This document shows, in pieces, positions 5,556-11,633 of a stretch of DNA of 14,185 bases (its first letter is position 1; each line of letters opens with the position of its first letter). Location: assembly GCF_051155795.1 (NCBI RefSeq), contig NZ_DAXETW010000168.1:1-14185 (forward strand), in the 5' to 3' direction. The DNA comes from Longibacter sp051155795 (GTDB taxonomy: Bacteria > Bacteroidota > Rhodothermia > Rhodothermales > Salinibacteraceae). The notes under the pieces were generated by a model, which did no database searches, was not told where the DNA came from, and saw nothing but the letters and a program-made list of their open reading frames with translations. The translations under genes and the position numbers were made by a program.

Positions 5556-7190
5556 CTACGAGGAGGGACGTGGAATCGTGCATTGAACGCATACGCCGCG
5601 GACGGCCCGGTTTGCCACATGGAGCGTGCCGTTCATCAACCGGGTGCGCTGACGCATAGACTCAATTCCAGCGCCCTGTGTGCGGTTCACGTCGTCCGTC
5701 AGGCCGCTACCGTTATCGAGAACGCTTACTGTGAGGTCGTCGTCGTGCCGTGTCACTCGCACGTGCAGGGTGTCTGCCTGTCCGTGCTTGATGGCGTTGT
5801 GGCTCGCTTCGGAAATGATCGCAAGGATGTGATGACGGACGTCGCGAACCGAAAGAGGATCCAGGACGTCGGCACCGGTCAACGAGCAGGTCACGTCATG
5901 TAAGGCCTCGAGCCGGCGAAGATGGCGTTCAATGTCTTGTCGCAGCAAGCCCTCATCTTCTGCCGTCGGGGATACGTCCTGCACGGCTGCACGGTCAGCT
6001 CCTCCGACCGTGTCGTGCACGTTCGCTTCTTCGCTTTCCCCATACGGGTGCCACGAGGTGACGCTACGGTTGGCTGTACCCGGACGGTGGTTTTGCATCG
6101 ATCGGCTCACGTCCGGTACCTTCACGAGCCCCCGAGACAAGTCCGTCACGGTTCGGACCGCATCCCGTACGGTTTGGTGAATCTCCGTCAGCTTTCGGTT
6201 CAGGTCGCCCGCATTGGTATCCTGCAGCCGATCGCGCAGGGTCTCCAGACACATCGAGGCACCGGCCAGGGCGGAAGCAACGGAGTCGTGCAACTCACGA
6301 CCGATCCTGGTCCGTTCCTGCTCCACTTGATAGTCGGCGTGCTGCCGAAGCATATCATGTACGACGTCGGGGTGGCGCAGAATGGTTTCGTTGTGGCGAA
6401 GATCATCCAGGGTCCGAACGCTGTTCCCCGCACCCGATGCGTCCGGTTCCTCCCGTTTTTGCACTCGCTTCTCCGGAGATGTCGATTCCGAGCGGTCCGT
6501 AGCGTGCGGCTCCCGGTTCCGGGAAGCGTGGGCAGACGGTCGAAATGCCGGCGACGACGGGATCGCCACAATCACCCGGGCGAATGTCCCGGGCGTGCCG
6601 AAGAGGAGCCACCGAAGCGGCTGTCTCCATTTCGCCTCAGCGGTGGATTCCGTCTCGAAGGTCGCGTAAGGCGTTCCCGTTTGAAGCTGCTCGACGGCGG
6701 ACGCCACTGCGGACCCTGTGCCCCCACGGTCGATGACGGACGAAAGAGCCCGGCCGCGCCATGCTTCCGACTCGTTGTCGCCGTCTTCCGGTGCGTTATC
6801 CTTCTGCAATGTGCCGATCAGACGATCGAGCGCGGGGCTCACCTGAACAATGACACCGTCGGACGTGAGAACGCCAATAGCGAGGTCTTCCGCTTCGAGC
6901 AGCGTCTGAACTGACGCAGGGATGTTCAGCTCGTCGGCATCTCGATGCTTCTGGCCGTCCTTGGGCCTGCTCGACTCGCCACGCAAGCCCACACGTGTGG
7001 TGATCGATAGCAGGTGGCGCAGCGTCTCTTCGCGCCCGGCCAGCGGCGTGGCCATGGATGCATTGACGTCCTCCGCTTCGTGTGGTGTTTCCACCCGCTG
7101 TCGACGCGGGGGTCGCGATGCCGGGGATTCAGGTGTCGCGTTGGCATCGGGCCGGTTGCCTGAAGGCGGGGCGAGTCCGTCGTGATCCAT
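5556..7190 (-). CDS. Soluble sensor histidine kinase, HisKA_3 (NarL/LiaS-type), orphan
   Basis: 544 residues from the ATG at 7190. Residues 1-90 are Pro/Arg/Glu-rich and probably disordered; Met46 (7055) is an alternative start. Residues about 95-210 look like a PAS sensor domain (LLEAEDLAIGVLTSDGVIVQVSPALDRLIG). After a disordered charged linker (about 212-265) comes the HisKA_3 dimerisation and phosphoacceptor helix, EQERTRIGRELHDSVASALAG, with phosphoacceptor His301. A second low-complexity stretch (about 358-415) separates it from the ATPase domain, which has the N-box SEASHNAIKHG (Asn465), the G1 box LDNGSGL (Asp492) and the G2 box GAGIESMRQR (506-515). No membrane segment is visible, so it should sense a cytoplasmic signal. 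HisKA_3 kinases normally pair with a LuxR/NarL-type response regulator, but none is adjacent in this window. No Shine-Dalgarno sequence is seen. Confidence 0.88.
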   Translation of the reverse strand: MDHDGLAPPSGNRPDANATPESPASRPPRRQRVETPHEAEDVNASMATPLAGREETLRHLLSITTRVGLRGESSRPKDGQKHRDADELNIPASVQTLLEAEDLAIGVLTSDGVIVQVSPALDRLIGTLQKDNAPEDGDNESEAWRGRALSSVIDRGGTGSAVASAVEQLQTGTPYATFETESTAEAKWRQPLRWLLFGTPGTFARVIVAIPSSPAFRPSAHASRNREPHATDRSESTSPEKRVQKREEPDASGAGNSVRTLDDLRHNETILRHPDVVHDMLRQHADYQVEQERTRIGRELHDSVASALAGASMCLETLRDRLQDTNAGDLNRKLTEIHQTVRDAVRTVTDLSRGLVKVPDVSRSMQNHRPGTANRSVTSWHPYGESEEANVHDTVGGADRAAVQDVSPTAEDEGLLRQDIERHLRRLEALHDVTCSLTGADVLDPLSVRDVRHHILAIISEASHNAIKHGQADTLHVRVTRHDDDLTVSVLDNGSGLTDDVNRTQGAGIESMRQRTRLMNGTLHVANRAVRGVCVQCTIPRPSS

Positions 7191-7312
7191 GACGTGTGCG
7201 GAGGGTGCGACGTGAGAGCGATAGAATGCATCGGATGCTGCCGCGGCTGCGATCGCGCCGTGGAACCGGCGTCCGGCCTCTTTGAGCAGTTGTTAAAAAC
7301 AGAACTCTCCCC

Positions 7313-7344
7313 GAAGACCGGCGCGTACGCGCCAATCCGGCTTC
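7313..7344. promoter_or_regulatory. Palindrome upstream of the histidine kinase gene
   Basis: GGCGCGTACGCGCC (7320-7333) is a perfect 14-bp palindrome. An alternative larger pairing joins GAAG-A-CCGG (7313-7321) with CCGGCTTC (7337-7344), leaving one unpaired A. It lies about 120 bp upstream of the kinase start and about 490 bp upstream of the fasciclin start. It could be a protein-binding site; no cognate regulator is known. Confidence 0.35.
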
Positions 7345-7605
7345 ACGGACGGCGACAGCGGAAGCGGGCGCGTCAGTGGAGCGCTGGGTCGGAACCGAAC
7401 GGTGATGGATGGGGGGACGTGTCATCGCTCGGCTGCCGGCATCGGCGCATGTACAGCGTACGAATCGTTGAGCGGAAAGGAATTGCCGCACTGTTACCTC
7501 GACACAAAGGCTGTGTAAGTGATCGAGGCCACCGTTTGACTCTCCCCGGGGCCGTGAGCCGTCGTGGGGTGGGTCGAGAGCCGCCTCGCTTTATCATTGC
7601 TGAAC

Positions 7606-7640
7606 GGGCGACCCGGCCGTCCGCGCTGTCCGGGTTGTCC
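7606..7640 (+). other. Strong RNA hairpin in the presumed fasciclin leader
   Basis: Positions 7606-7616 pair with 7630-7640 over 11 consecutive base pairs including two G-U pairs, around a 13-base loop. Because the two wobble pairs would become A-C mismatches in the complementary transcript, the structure is better in plus-strand RNA. It lies about 190 bases before the fasciclin ATG. No T-run follows, so it is more like a leader structure than a terminator. Confidence 0.4.
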
Positions 7641-7736
7641 ACCACGCCGACGTAGATTCGGAAGCAGTCTGGACACCGAGATCATTCGCCCACGGGCGGA
7701 CTCACGGGTTCGTTTCATTTGGCGTGTCATTGTCGT

Positions 7737-7742
7737 AGGAGG
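7737..7742 (+). promoter_or_regulatory. Strong Shine-Dalgarno sequence, not aligned with the fasciclin start
   Basis: AGGAGG stands six bases before a GTG at 7749 that opens a short frame, and 89 bases before the fasciclin ATG. CCTCCT at 7820-7825, just ahead of that ATG, is its exact complement. Adding flanking bases, 7735-7742 can pair with 7820-7827 over 8 bp with one wobble. Confidence 0.4.
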
Positions 7743-7748
7743 GCGAGC

Positions 7749-7895
7749 GTGTCGCCGGGGTGCGAAATCAAGCGGGCCTTTTGTGCCTGCTCCACCTGTC
7801 GTACGCATTCCCAGACGAACCTCCTGCACCCATGCAACTCTTTCGCCAACGCTCTATCGAGCATCCCCTTGCTCGCCTTTTCCCCACGATCGTGA
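7749..7895 (+). CDS. Possible leader peptide overlapping the fasciclin start out of frame
   Basis: A 48-residue frame starts at GTG 7749, correctly spaced from AGGAGG, and ends at a TGA at 7893-7895, 64 bases inside the fasciclin gene. The product has five cysteines, four of them in the first 17 residues (including CACSTC), and no recognisable family. Translation here could couple to or modulate the fasciclin gene. It may equally be chance in GC-rich DNA; the only evidence is the ribosome binding site. Confidence 0.2.
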   Translation: MSPGCEIKRAFCACSTCRTHSQTNLLHPCNSFANALSSIPLLAFSPRS

Positions 7896-9598
7896 CCGTC
7901 TTGTTTCTGGCCGCCGCCCTCGTCCTGGCGGGCTGCGACAACGACGATGATGATGGCGGAATGGGCACGATGCCGGATCCGACCATTACGGAGCTGGCCG
8001 GAAATGCCAGTAACCTGAGCACGCTTGCCGGCGCGCTCGGCCAGGCCGGTCTCGATGACGACCTGAACGGCGACGGTCCGTTCACCGTCTTCGCCCCGTC
8101 GAACACCGCTTTCCAGCAGATTGATGTGAACGACCTGACCTCCGACAGCGACCTGCTCGAAGAGGTCCTCACCTATCACGTCGTTCAGGGCGAGATCACC
8201 GCGAGCGACATCTCTGATGGACAGACCGTCGAAACCCTGGAAGGGGAGACGCTGCGCTTCTCCCTGAGCAACGGCGGCGTGCAGGTGAACGGCGCGAATG
8301 TGACGACGGCCGACCTGCAGGCCTCGAACGGCGTCGTGCACGTCATTGACGGCGTCCTGCTCGAAACCGTCACGACTACCGACCGCGCTGTACTAACGCC
8401 GGGTCTGTCGACCCTCGCCGATGCGGTGGGCGCAGCCGGTCTCGCTGATGACCTCAGCGGCGACGGCCCCTTCACCGTGTTCGCCCCGGTCAACGCGGCC
8501 TTTGACGAGATTGACGCCAGCGAGTTGACGGCGGACAGCGATCTCCTCAACAAGATCCTGACGTACCACGTGGTCGGCGGGAGCGCAATTGAAGCCGGCG
8601 ACATCTCCGACGGTCAAACGGTCGAGACCCTCCAGGGCGGTGACCTGACGTTCAGCGTAGATGGTGGTACCGTTCGCGTGAACGGCATCGAAGTCACAAC
8701 AGCCAACATCCAAACCTCGAACGGGGTCGTCCACCTCATCGACAGCGTGCTCCTCGAAGCAGCCACGACGACCGAGCGGGCCGTGCTTACACCGCAACTG
8801 TCAACGCTCACGGACGCCGTAATTGCCGCCGGGCTGGATGACGACCTGAACGGCGACGGACCGTTTACCGTCTTCGCCCCGGTCGACGCAGCCTTCGGCA
8901 ACATCGACGCCGGCGAACTGACGGCCGACAGCGACCTGCTGAGCAAGGTGCTCACATACCACGTGGTTGCCGGGAGCGCGATCGAAGCCGGCGACATCTC
9001 CGACGGACAAACGGCCGAGTCGCTGCAGGGCGGTGACCTTAGCTTCAGCGTGGACGGTGGAACGGTGCGCGTCAACGGCATCCCCGTGACGACAGCCGAT
9101 ATCCAGACGTCGAACGGCGTCGTCCACCTGATCGACGGTGTGCTTCTCGAAGCCACGACGGTCACGGAGCGGGCCATCCTGACGCCTACCTTCAGCACGC
9201 TGGCCGACCTCGTGGTGCAGGCCGGACTGGACGATGATCTGAATGGCAGCGGTCCGTTCACGGTCCTCGCGCCGACGAACCAGGCGTTCCTCGACGCCCT
9301 CGATGCGAACGACAACGGCCAGATTGACGGCAATGAGGTCCCGTCGCAGTCGCAGCTCGAGAGCATCCTCACGTATCACGTCATCGCTGGTCAGGCGGTC
9401 GAATCGTCGGCCATCTCCGACGGTCAGTCCGTCGAGACGCTTGAAGGCAGCGACGTCACCTTCGGCGTCAGCGGCGGCACGATCACGGTGAACCCGAGCG
9501 CGGAAAACGCGACGGTTGCCGCGCCCGACGTGCAGGTGAGCAACGGCATTATCCACGGCATCGACACGGTGCTTACCCCGCCGAGCGGGAGCAACTAA
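7832..9598 (+). CDS. Fasciclin (FAS1) lipoprotein with four FAS1 domains
   Basis: 588 residues from the ATG at 7832; a GTG at 7760 would put 24 non-signal residues in front, so the ATG is preferred. Residues 1-31 form a lipoprotein signal ending in LVLAGC, followed by a Cys-Asp-Asn-Asp-rich stretch that resembles the acidic lipoprotein export signals of Bacteroidota and suggests display on the outer surface. Four FAS1 domains follow at about 50-178, 184-308, 315-440 and 446-585. Each has the H1 motif (FTVFAPxNxAF, or FTVLAPTNQAF in the fourth), a central LTYHVV segment and the H2 motif (GVVHLIDGVLL or similar). FAS1 domains mediate cell-cell or cell-matrix adhesion; a ligand cannot be inferred. 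The fourth domain carries an extra loop that fits the EF-hand consensus (residues 491-502). The protein is strikingly acidic. A hairpin terminator follows the stop by about 35 bases. Confidence 0.92.
   Translation: MQLFRQRSIEHPLARLFPTIVTVLFLAAALVLAGCDNDDDDGGMGTMPDPTITELAGNASNLSTLAGALGQAGLDDDLNGDGPFTVFAPSNTAFQQIDVNDLTSDSDLLEEVLTYHVVQGEITASDISDGQTVETLEGETLRFSLSNGGVQVNGANVTTADLQASNGVVHVIDGVLLETVTTTDRAVLTPGLSTLADAVGAAGLADDLSGDGPFTVFAPVNAAFDEIDASELTADSDLLNKILTYHVVGGSAIEAGDISDGQTVETLQGGDLTFSVDGGTVRVNGIEVTTANIQTSNGVVHLIDSVLLEAATTTERAVLTPQLSTLTDAVIAAGLDDDLNGDGPFTVFAPVDAAFGNIDAGELTADSDLLSKVLTYHVVAGSAIEAGDISDGQTAESLQGGDLSFSVDGGTVRVNGIPVTTADIQTSNGVVHLIDGVLLEATTVTERAILTPTFSTLADLVVQAGLDDDLNGSGPFTVLAPTNQAFLDALDANDNGQIDGNEVPSQSQLESILTYHVIAGQAVESSAISDGQSVETLEGSDVTFGVSGGTITVNPSAENATVAAPDVQVSNGIIHGIDTVLTPPSGSN
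8381..9166 (+). repeat. Two tandem FAS1 coding units of exactly 393 bp
   Basis: Units 8381-8773 and 8774-9166 encode FAS1 domains 2 and 3 with no length difference (131 codons each). By hand count 110 of 131 residues are identical, while many third codon positions differ. The fourth domain begins in register at 9167 but contains an insertion. The pattern indicates an internal duplication with selection on protein sequence. Confidence 0.8.
9302..9337 (+). other. EF-hand-type calcium loop encoded in FAS1 domain 4
   Basis: Twelve codons encode DANDNGQIDGNE (residues 491-502), matching the loop pattern D-x-[DN]-x-[DN]-G-x-[ILV]-[DN]-x-x-E at every fixed position. The first three FAS1 domains have no counterpart at this place. 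Helices expected to flank a full EF-hand are not obvious, so it may be an isolated calcium loop, as in dockerins or calcium-binding repeats. Confidence 0.6.
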
Positions 9599-9631
9599 CA
9601 CCGCGTGGATGATGTATGACTGACACCAGCA

Positions 9632-9664
9632 GGGGCCGGGCGCTGCCGAAAGGAGCCCGGTCCC
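9632..9664 (+). terminator. Hairpin terminator of the fasciclin gene
   Basis: GGGGCCGGGC (9632-9641) pairs with GCCCGGTCCC (9655-9664) over ten base pairs including one G-U, with a 13-base loop, starting 34 bases after the fasciclin stop. It is followed by TGTTCGGTT rather than a pure T-run. It separates the fasciclin gene from the sigma factor operon. Confidence 0.55.
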
Positions 9665-9871
9665 TGTTCGGTTATGAACCTTCTTTGCAAGAACTACACA
9701 TTTTCGTGTCACGGTCGTACAGGTCGGCCTGGGTCATGAGGTTGGATATCTGGTATGTTGATACTACGCCGGATACCCTACCCGCACCGCCTCGTCGGCG
9801 CTGTTTCGCCACGGGGGACGGGCTTCGTTGCCCGAGCGGTAGCCGGCCGACCGTTTCGTACCCTGTGACTC

Positions 9872-10486
9872 ATGATCCCGCTCATGATTGGTGTCTCATC
9901 CCGTGCAGAGGAGGCCGAAGCAGACGCGTCGCCGCAGGATATCGCGCGACGTGTGGCCGACGGAGACACCGGCGCCTTCGAGGCGCTCTTCCGGCTGTTG
10001 TCGGAGCGTGTCTTCCGCTACGTGCGCGGCATGACGGGGGAAGAGTCGACGGCGCATGACATTACGCAGGACACCTTCGTCCGGCTGTGGTCGGCCCGGA
10101 CGCGTCTCGCCGATGTTGAGAACATCGAGGCCTACGTTTTCCAGACGGCGCGGCGTCTTGTTTACAACCGAACGCGCGATGAACGCGTGCGCCGCGAGAA
10201 CGAAGCATTGCTCCGGCCCGACGACCTGGATGCGCAACCCGCGGCCCCGGATGACGAGGTGGACTCCGGCCTCCTCCGCGACCTGCTGGACGGCTGGATT
10301 GACGATCTCCCCGAGCGTCAGCGCGAAGCCCTCACGCTGCGCAGGGTGGAAGGCATGAGCCACGATACCATCGCCGACGTGATGGGGATTTCGAAGAACA
10401 CCGTGAACACACACATCATGCGAGCCATGGACACGCTCCGCGACCGGCTGCACGAGCACCGTCCCGACCTGATGCATCGATCATAG
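9872..10486 (+). CDS. ECF-family RNA polymerase sigma factor (FecI/RpoE-like)
   Basis: 204 residues from the ATG at 9872; Met5 (9884) is an alternative. Region 2 (about 34-105) contains AFEALFRLLSERVFRYVRGM, the core-binding segment AHDITQDTFVRLW and the promoter-melting helix IEAYVFQTARRLVYNRTRD. Region 4 (about 136-192) contains LPERQREALTLRRVEGMSHDTIADVMGISKNTVNTHI, the -35-binding helix-turn-helix. There is no region 1 or 3, as expected for ECF sigma factors. An acidic linker joins the two domains. It should direct RNA polymerase to a small regulon, likely including its own operon. The FecR-type anti-sigma gene follows after 43 bp and the receptor gene after that, a typical cell-surface signalling order. 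No Shine-Dalgarno sequence is seen. Confidence 0.93.
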   Translation: MIPLMIGVSSRAEEAEADASPQDIARRVADGDTGAFEALFRLLSERVFRYVRGMTGEESTAHDITQDTFVRLWSARTRLADVENIEAYVFQTARRLVYNRTRDERVRRENEALLRPDDLDAQPAAPDDEVDSGLLRDLLDGWIDDLPERQREALTLRRVEGMSHDTIADVMGISKNTVNTHIMRAMDTLRDRLHEHRPDLMHRS

Positions 10487-10529
10487 CATTCCTGTTTCTC
10501 CCTCCCGACCTGAGCACGTGCCCCGGCTC

Positions 10530-11567
10530 ATGGATAAGAAATCGCTGCCCCCCGACTTACGAGATCTCGCCGACGACGAGGCGAAGAAGGAGGACTACCG
10601 AACGCTGTGGTCCCTCTTGAACCATCCCGCGCCGGAGGAACGAACATCGTCCTTCGATGTCGATGACGCATGGAGTGAGCTGTCGGACACGCTGGACCTC
10701 AATGCCACGTCACCGCACGCCGACCGGGCTCCGCGCCCGTCGAAGGCACGCTCGGCCAGCGAGTCATCCGGGATCCGGCGTGAGGTCTGGGCGTCGGCGG
10801 TGACGTCGGTGCTGGCTGTCGTGGTGGTCGGGGCGCTGTTTGCCTGGTGGGCCCGCCCCGTGACCATCTCGACGAAAGCCGGGGTGCAGGAGCAGGTGAC
10901 GCTCCCCGACGGGTCCGTCGTCGCGTTAAACGGCGCATCGACCCTCACGTACGATCGCGGATTTGACCGCTTCCCGTTCATTGATGCCGCCACTCGCTCG
11001 GTGGAGTTGCGCGGAGAGGCGTACTTCCAGGTCGAACACGAGTCCATGCCGTTCCGGGTGAAGAGTGAAAACACCGTCGTACAGGTTCTCGGTACGGCGT
11101 TCACCGTCCGCGCTCTTCGCTCGGGCGGTACGCCAACCACGGATGTTGTTCTTGAAACCGGGCGCGTTCGCCTTCATGTCCGGCCGGGACAGGCTCCTTC
11201 GGGCTCCGCAACGAGCGTCTCGCCCGATCCGGCGCGCTCCGTCGTGCTCGACACCCCTGGAATGCGCAGCCGCGTCGTCGGTACCGGGTCGCCGGAGTCT
11301 CCGGGCGAGATCGACCTGAAGTACATGGCGGCGTGGCGAACCGGCGGCTTCGCCGCGCGAAACGCGTCGTTGAACCGCATCCTTGCCGACCTCGAACGGC
11401 AGTTCGGCACCCACCTGCGGCTGTCCGACGACGTGGATCGCACCGGTACGCTGACCCTGCACTACGCGCGCCCGGTGGAACTGGAAGACGTGCTGCGAGA
11501 CATCTGCGTCATTCAGGGGTTGTCGTACCGCAAGACGCAGCAAGGATTCCTTCTCGAACCGTCATAA
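10530..11567 (+). CDS. FecR-type transmembrane anti-sigma factor
   Basis: 345 residues from the ATG at 10530; an in-frame GTG at 10518 would add four. The cytoplasmic part (about 1-82) with YRTLWSLLNHPAPEE and DDAWSELSDTL is expected to bind the sigma factor. One membrane helix lies at about 87-107 (Val/Ala-rich, ending in WWARP). The periplasmic FecR domain (about 112-216) shows the usual LPDGSVVALNGASTLTY, VELRGEAYFQVEH, FRVKSENTVVQVLGTAFTVRA and VVLETGRVRLH motifs. After a Ser/Pro-rich linker, the C-terminal domain (about 268-343) has the AAWRTGGFAARNASLNRIL and LEDVLRDICVIQGLSYR pattern of the DUF4974/STN-like module. It should hold the sigma factor inactive until the receptor STN domain signals. 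It lies 43 bp after the sigma gene and 66 bp before the receptor gene. Confidence 0.93.
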   Translation: MDKKSLPPDLRDLADDEAKKEDYRTLWSLLNHPAPEERTSSFDVDDAWSELSDTLDLNATSPHADRAPRPSKARSASESSGIRREVWASAVTSVLAVVVVGALFAWWARPVTISTKAGVQEQVTLPDGSVVALNGASTLTYDRGFDRFPFIDAATRSVELRGEAYFQVEHESMPFRVKSENTVVQVLGTAFTVRALRSGGTPTTDVVLETGRVRLHVRPGQAPSGSATSVSPDPARSVVLDTPGMRSRVVGTGSPESPGEIDLKYMAAWRTGGFAARNASLNRILADLERQFGTHLRLSDDVDRTGTLTLHYARPVELEDVLRDICVIQGLSYRKTQQGFLLEPS

Positions 11568-11633
11568 TGCGGGGACGGACGAAGATCTGCGACCGTCCGA
11601 TCGCACCCTTTGACTGCATACCCAAATCGAGAT

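Larger units (their letters stand above)
7191..7831. other. Gene-poor region holding divergent promoters and a structured leader
   Basis: These 641 bases separate the divergent kinase and fasciclin genes, so both promoters must lie here. Open frames on both strands translate to Arg/Pro/Gly-rich sequence without recognisable domains. Visible elements are the palindrome at 7313-7344, the RNA hairpin at 7606-7640, a TTCATTTG at 7714-7721 that differs by one base from the Bacteroidota -7 consensus TAnnTTTG, and the Shine-Dalgarno sequence at 7737-7742. The promoter reading of TTCATTTG is weak because no clear -33 element was identified. Confidence 0.4.

Noticed and set aside
5922..6914. 330-codon open frame on the plus strand
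   Set aside because: It is antisense to the histidine kinase, which has intact H, N and G boxes. The product is Arg/Cys/Val-rich and unrecognisable.
7182..7655. 157-codon plus-strand frame in the gap between kinase and fasciclin genes
   Set aside because: It starts inside the kinase gene's own start codon region, has no Shine-Dalgarno sequence, and its product is Arg/Gly-rich with no domain; composition fits non-coding GC-rich DNA.
7760..7762. GTG as the fasciclin start
   Set aside because: It would place 24 extra residues before an otherwise ideal lipoprotein signal, and is 17 bases from the AGGAGG, too far for that ribosome binding site.
8381..9559. Regularly spaced repeats that could suggest a repeat array
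   Set aside because: The period is 393 bp and in frame, encoding FAS1 domains; no short identical repeats with variable spacers exist, so this is not a CRISPR array.
8801..9712. 303-codon open frame on the minus strand, and similar ones at 7727-8341 and 8614-9372
   Set aside because: These mirror the repeated FAS1 coding units in other frames; their repeat-like look comes from the fasciclin gene.
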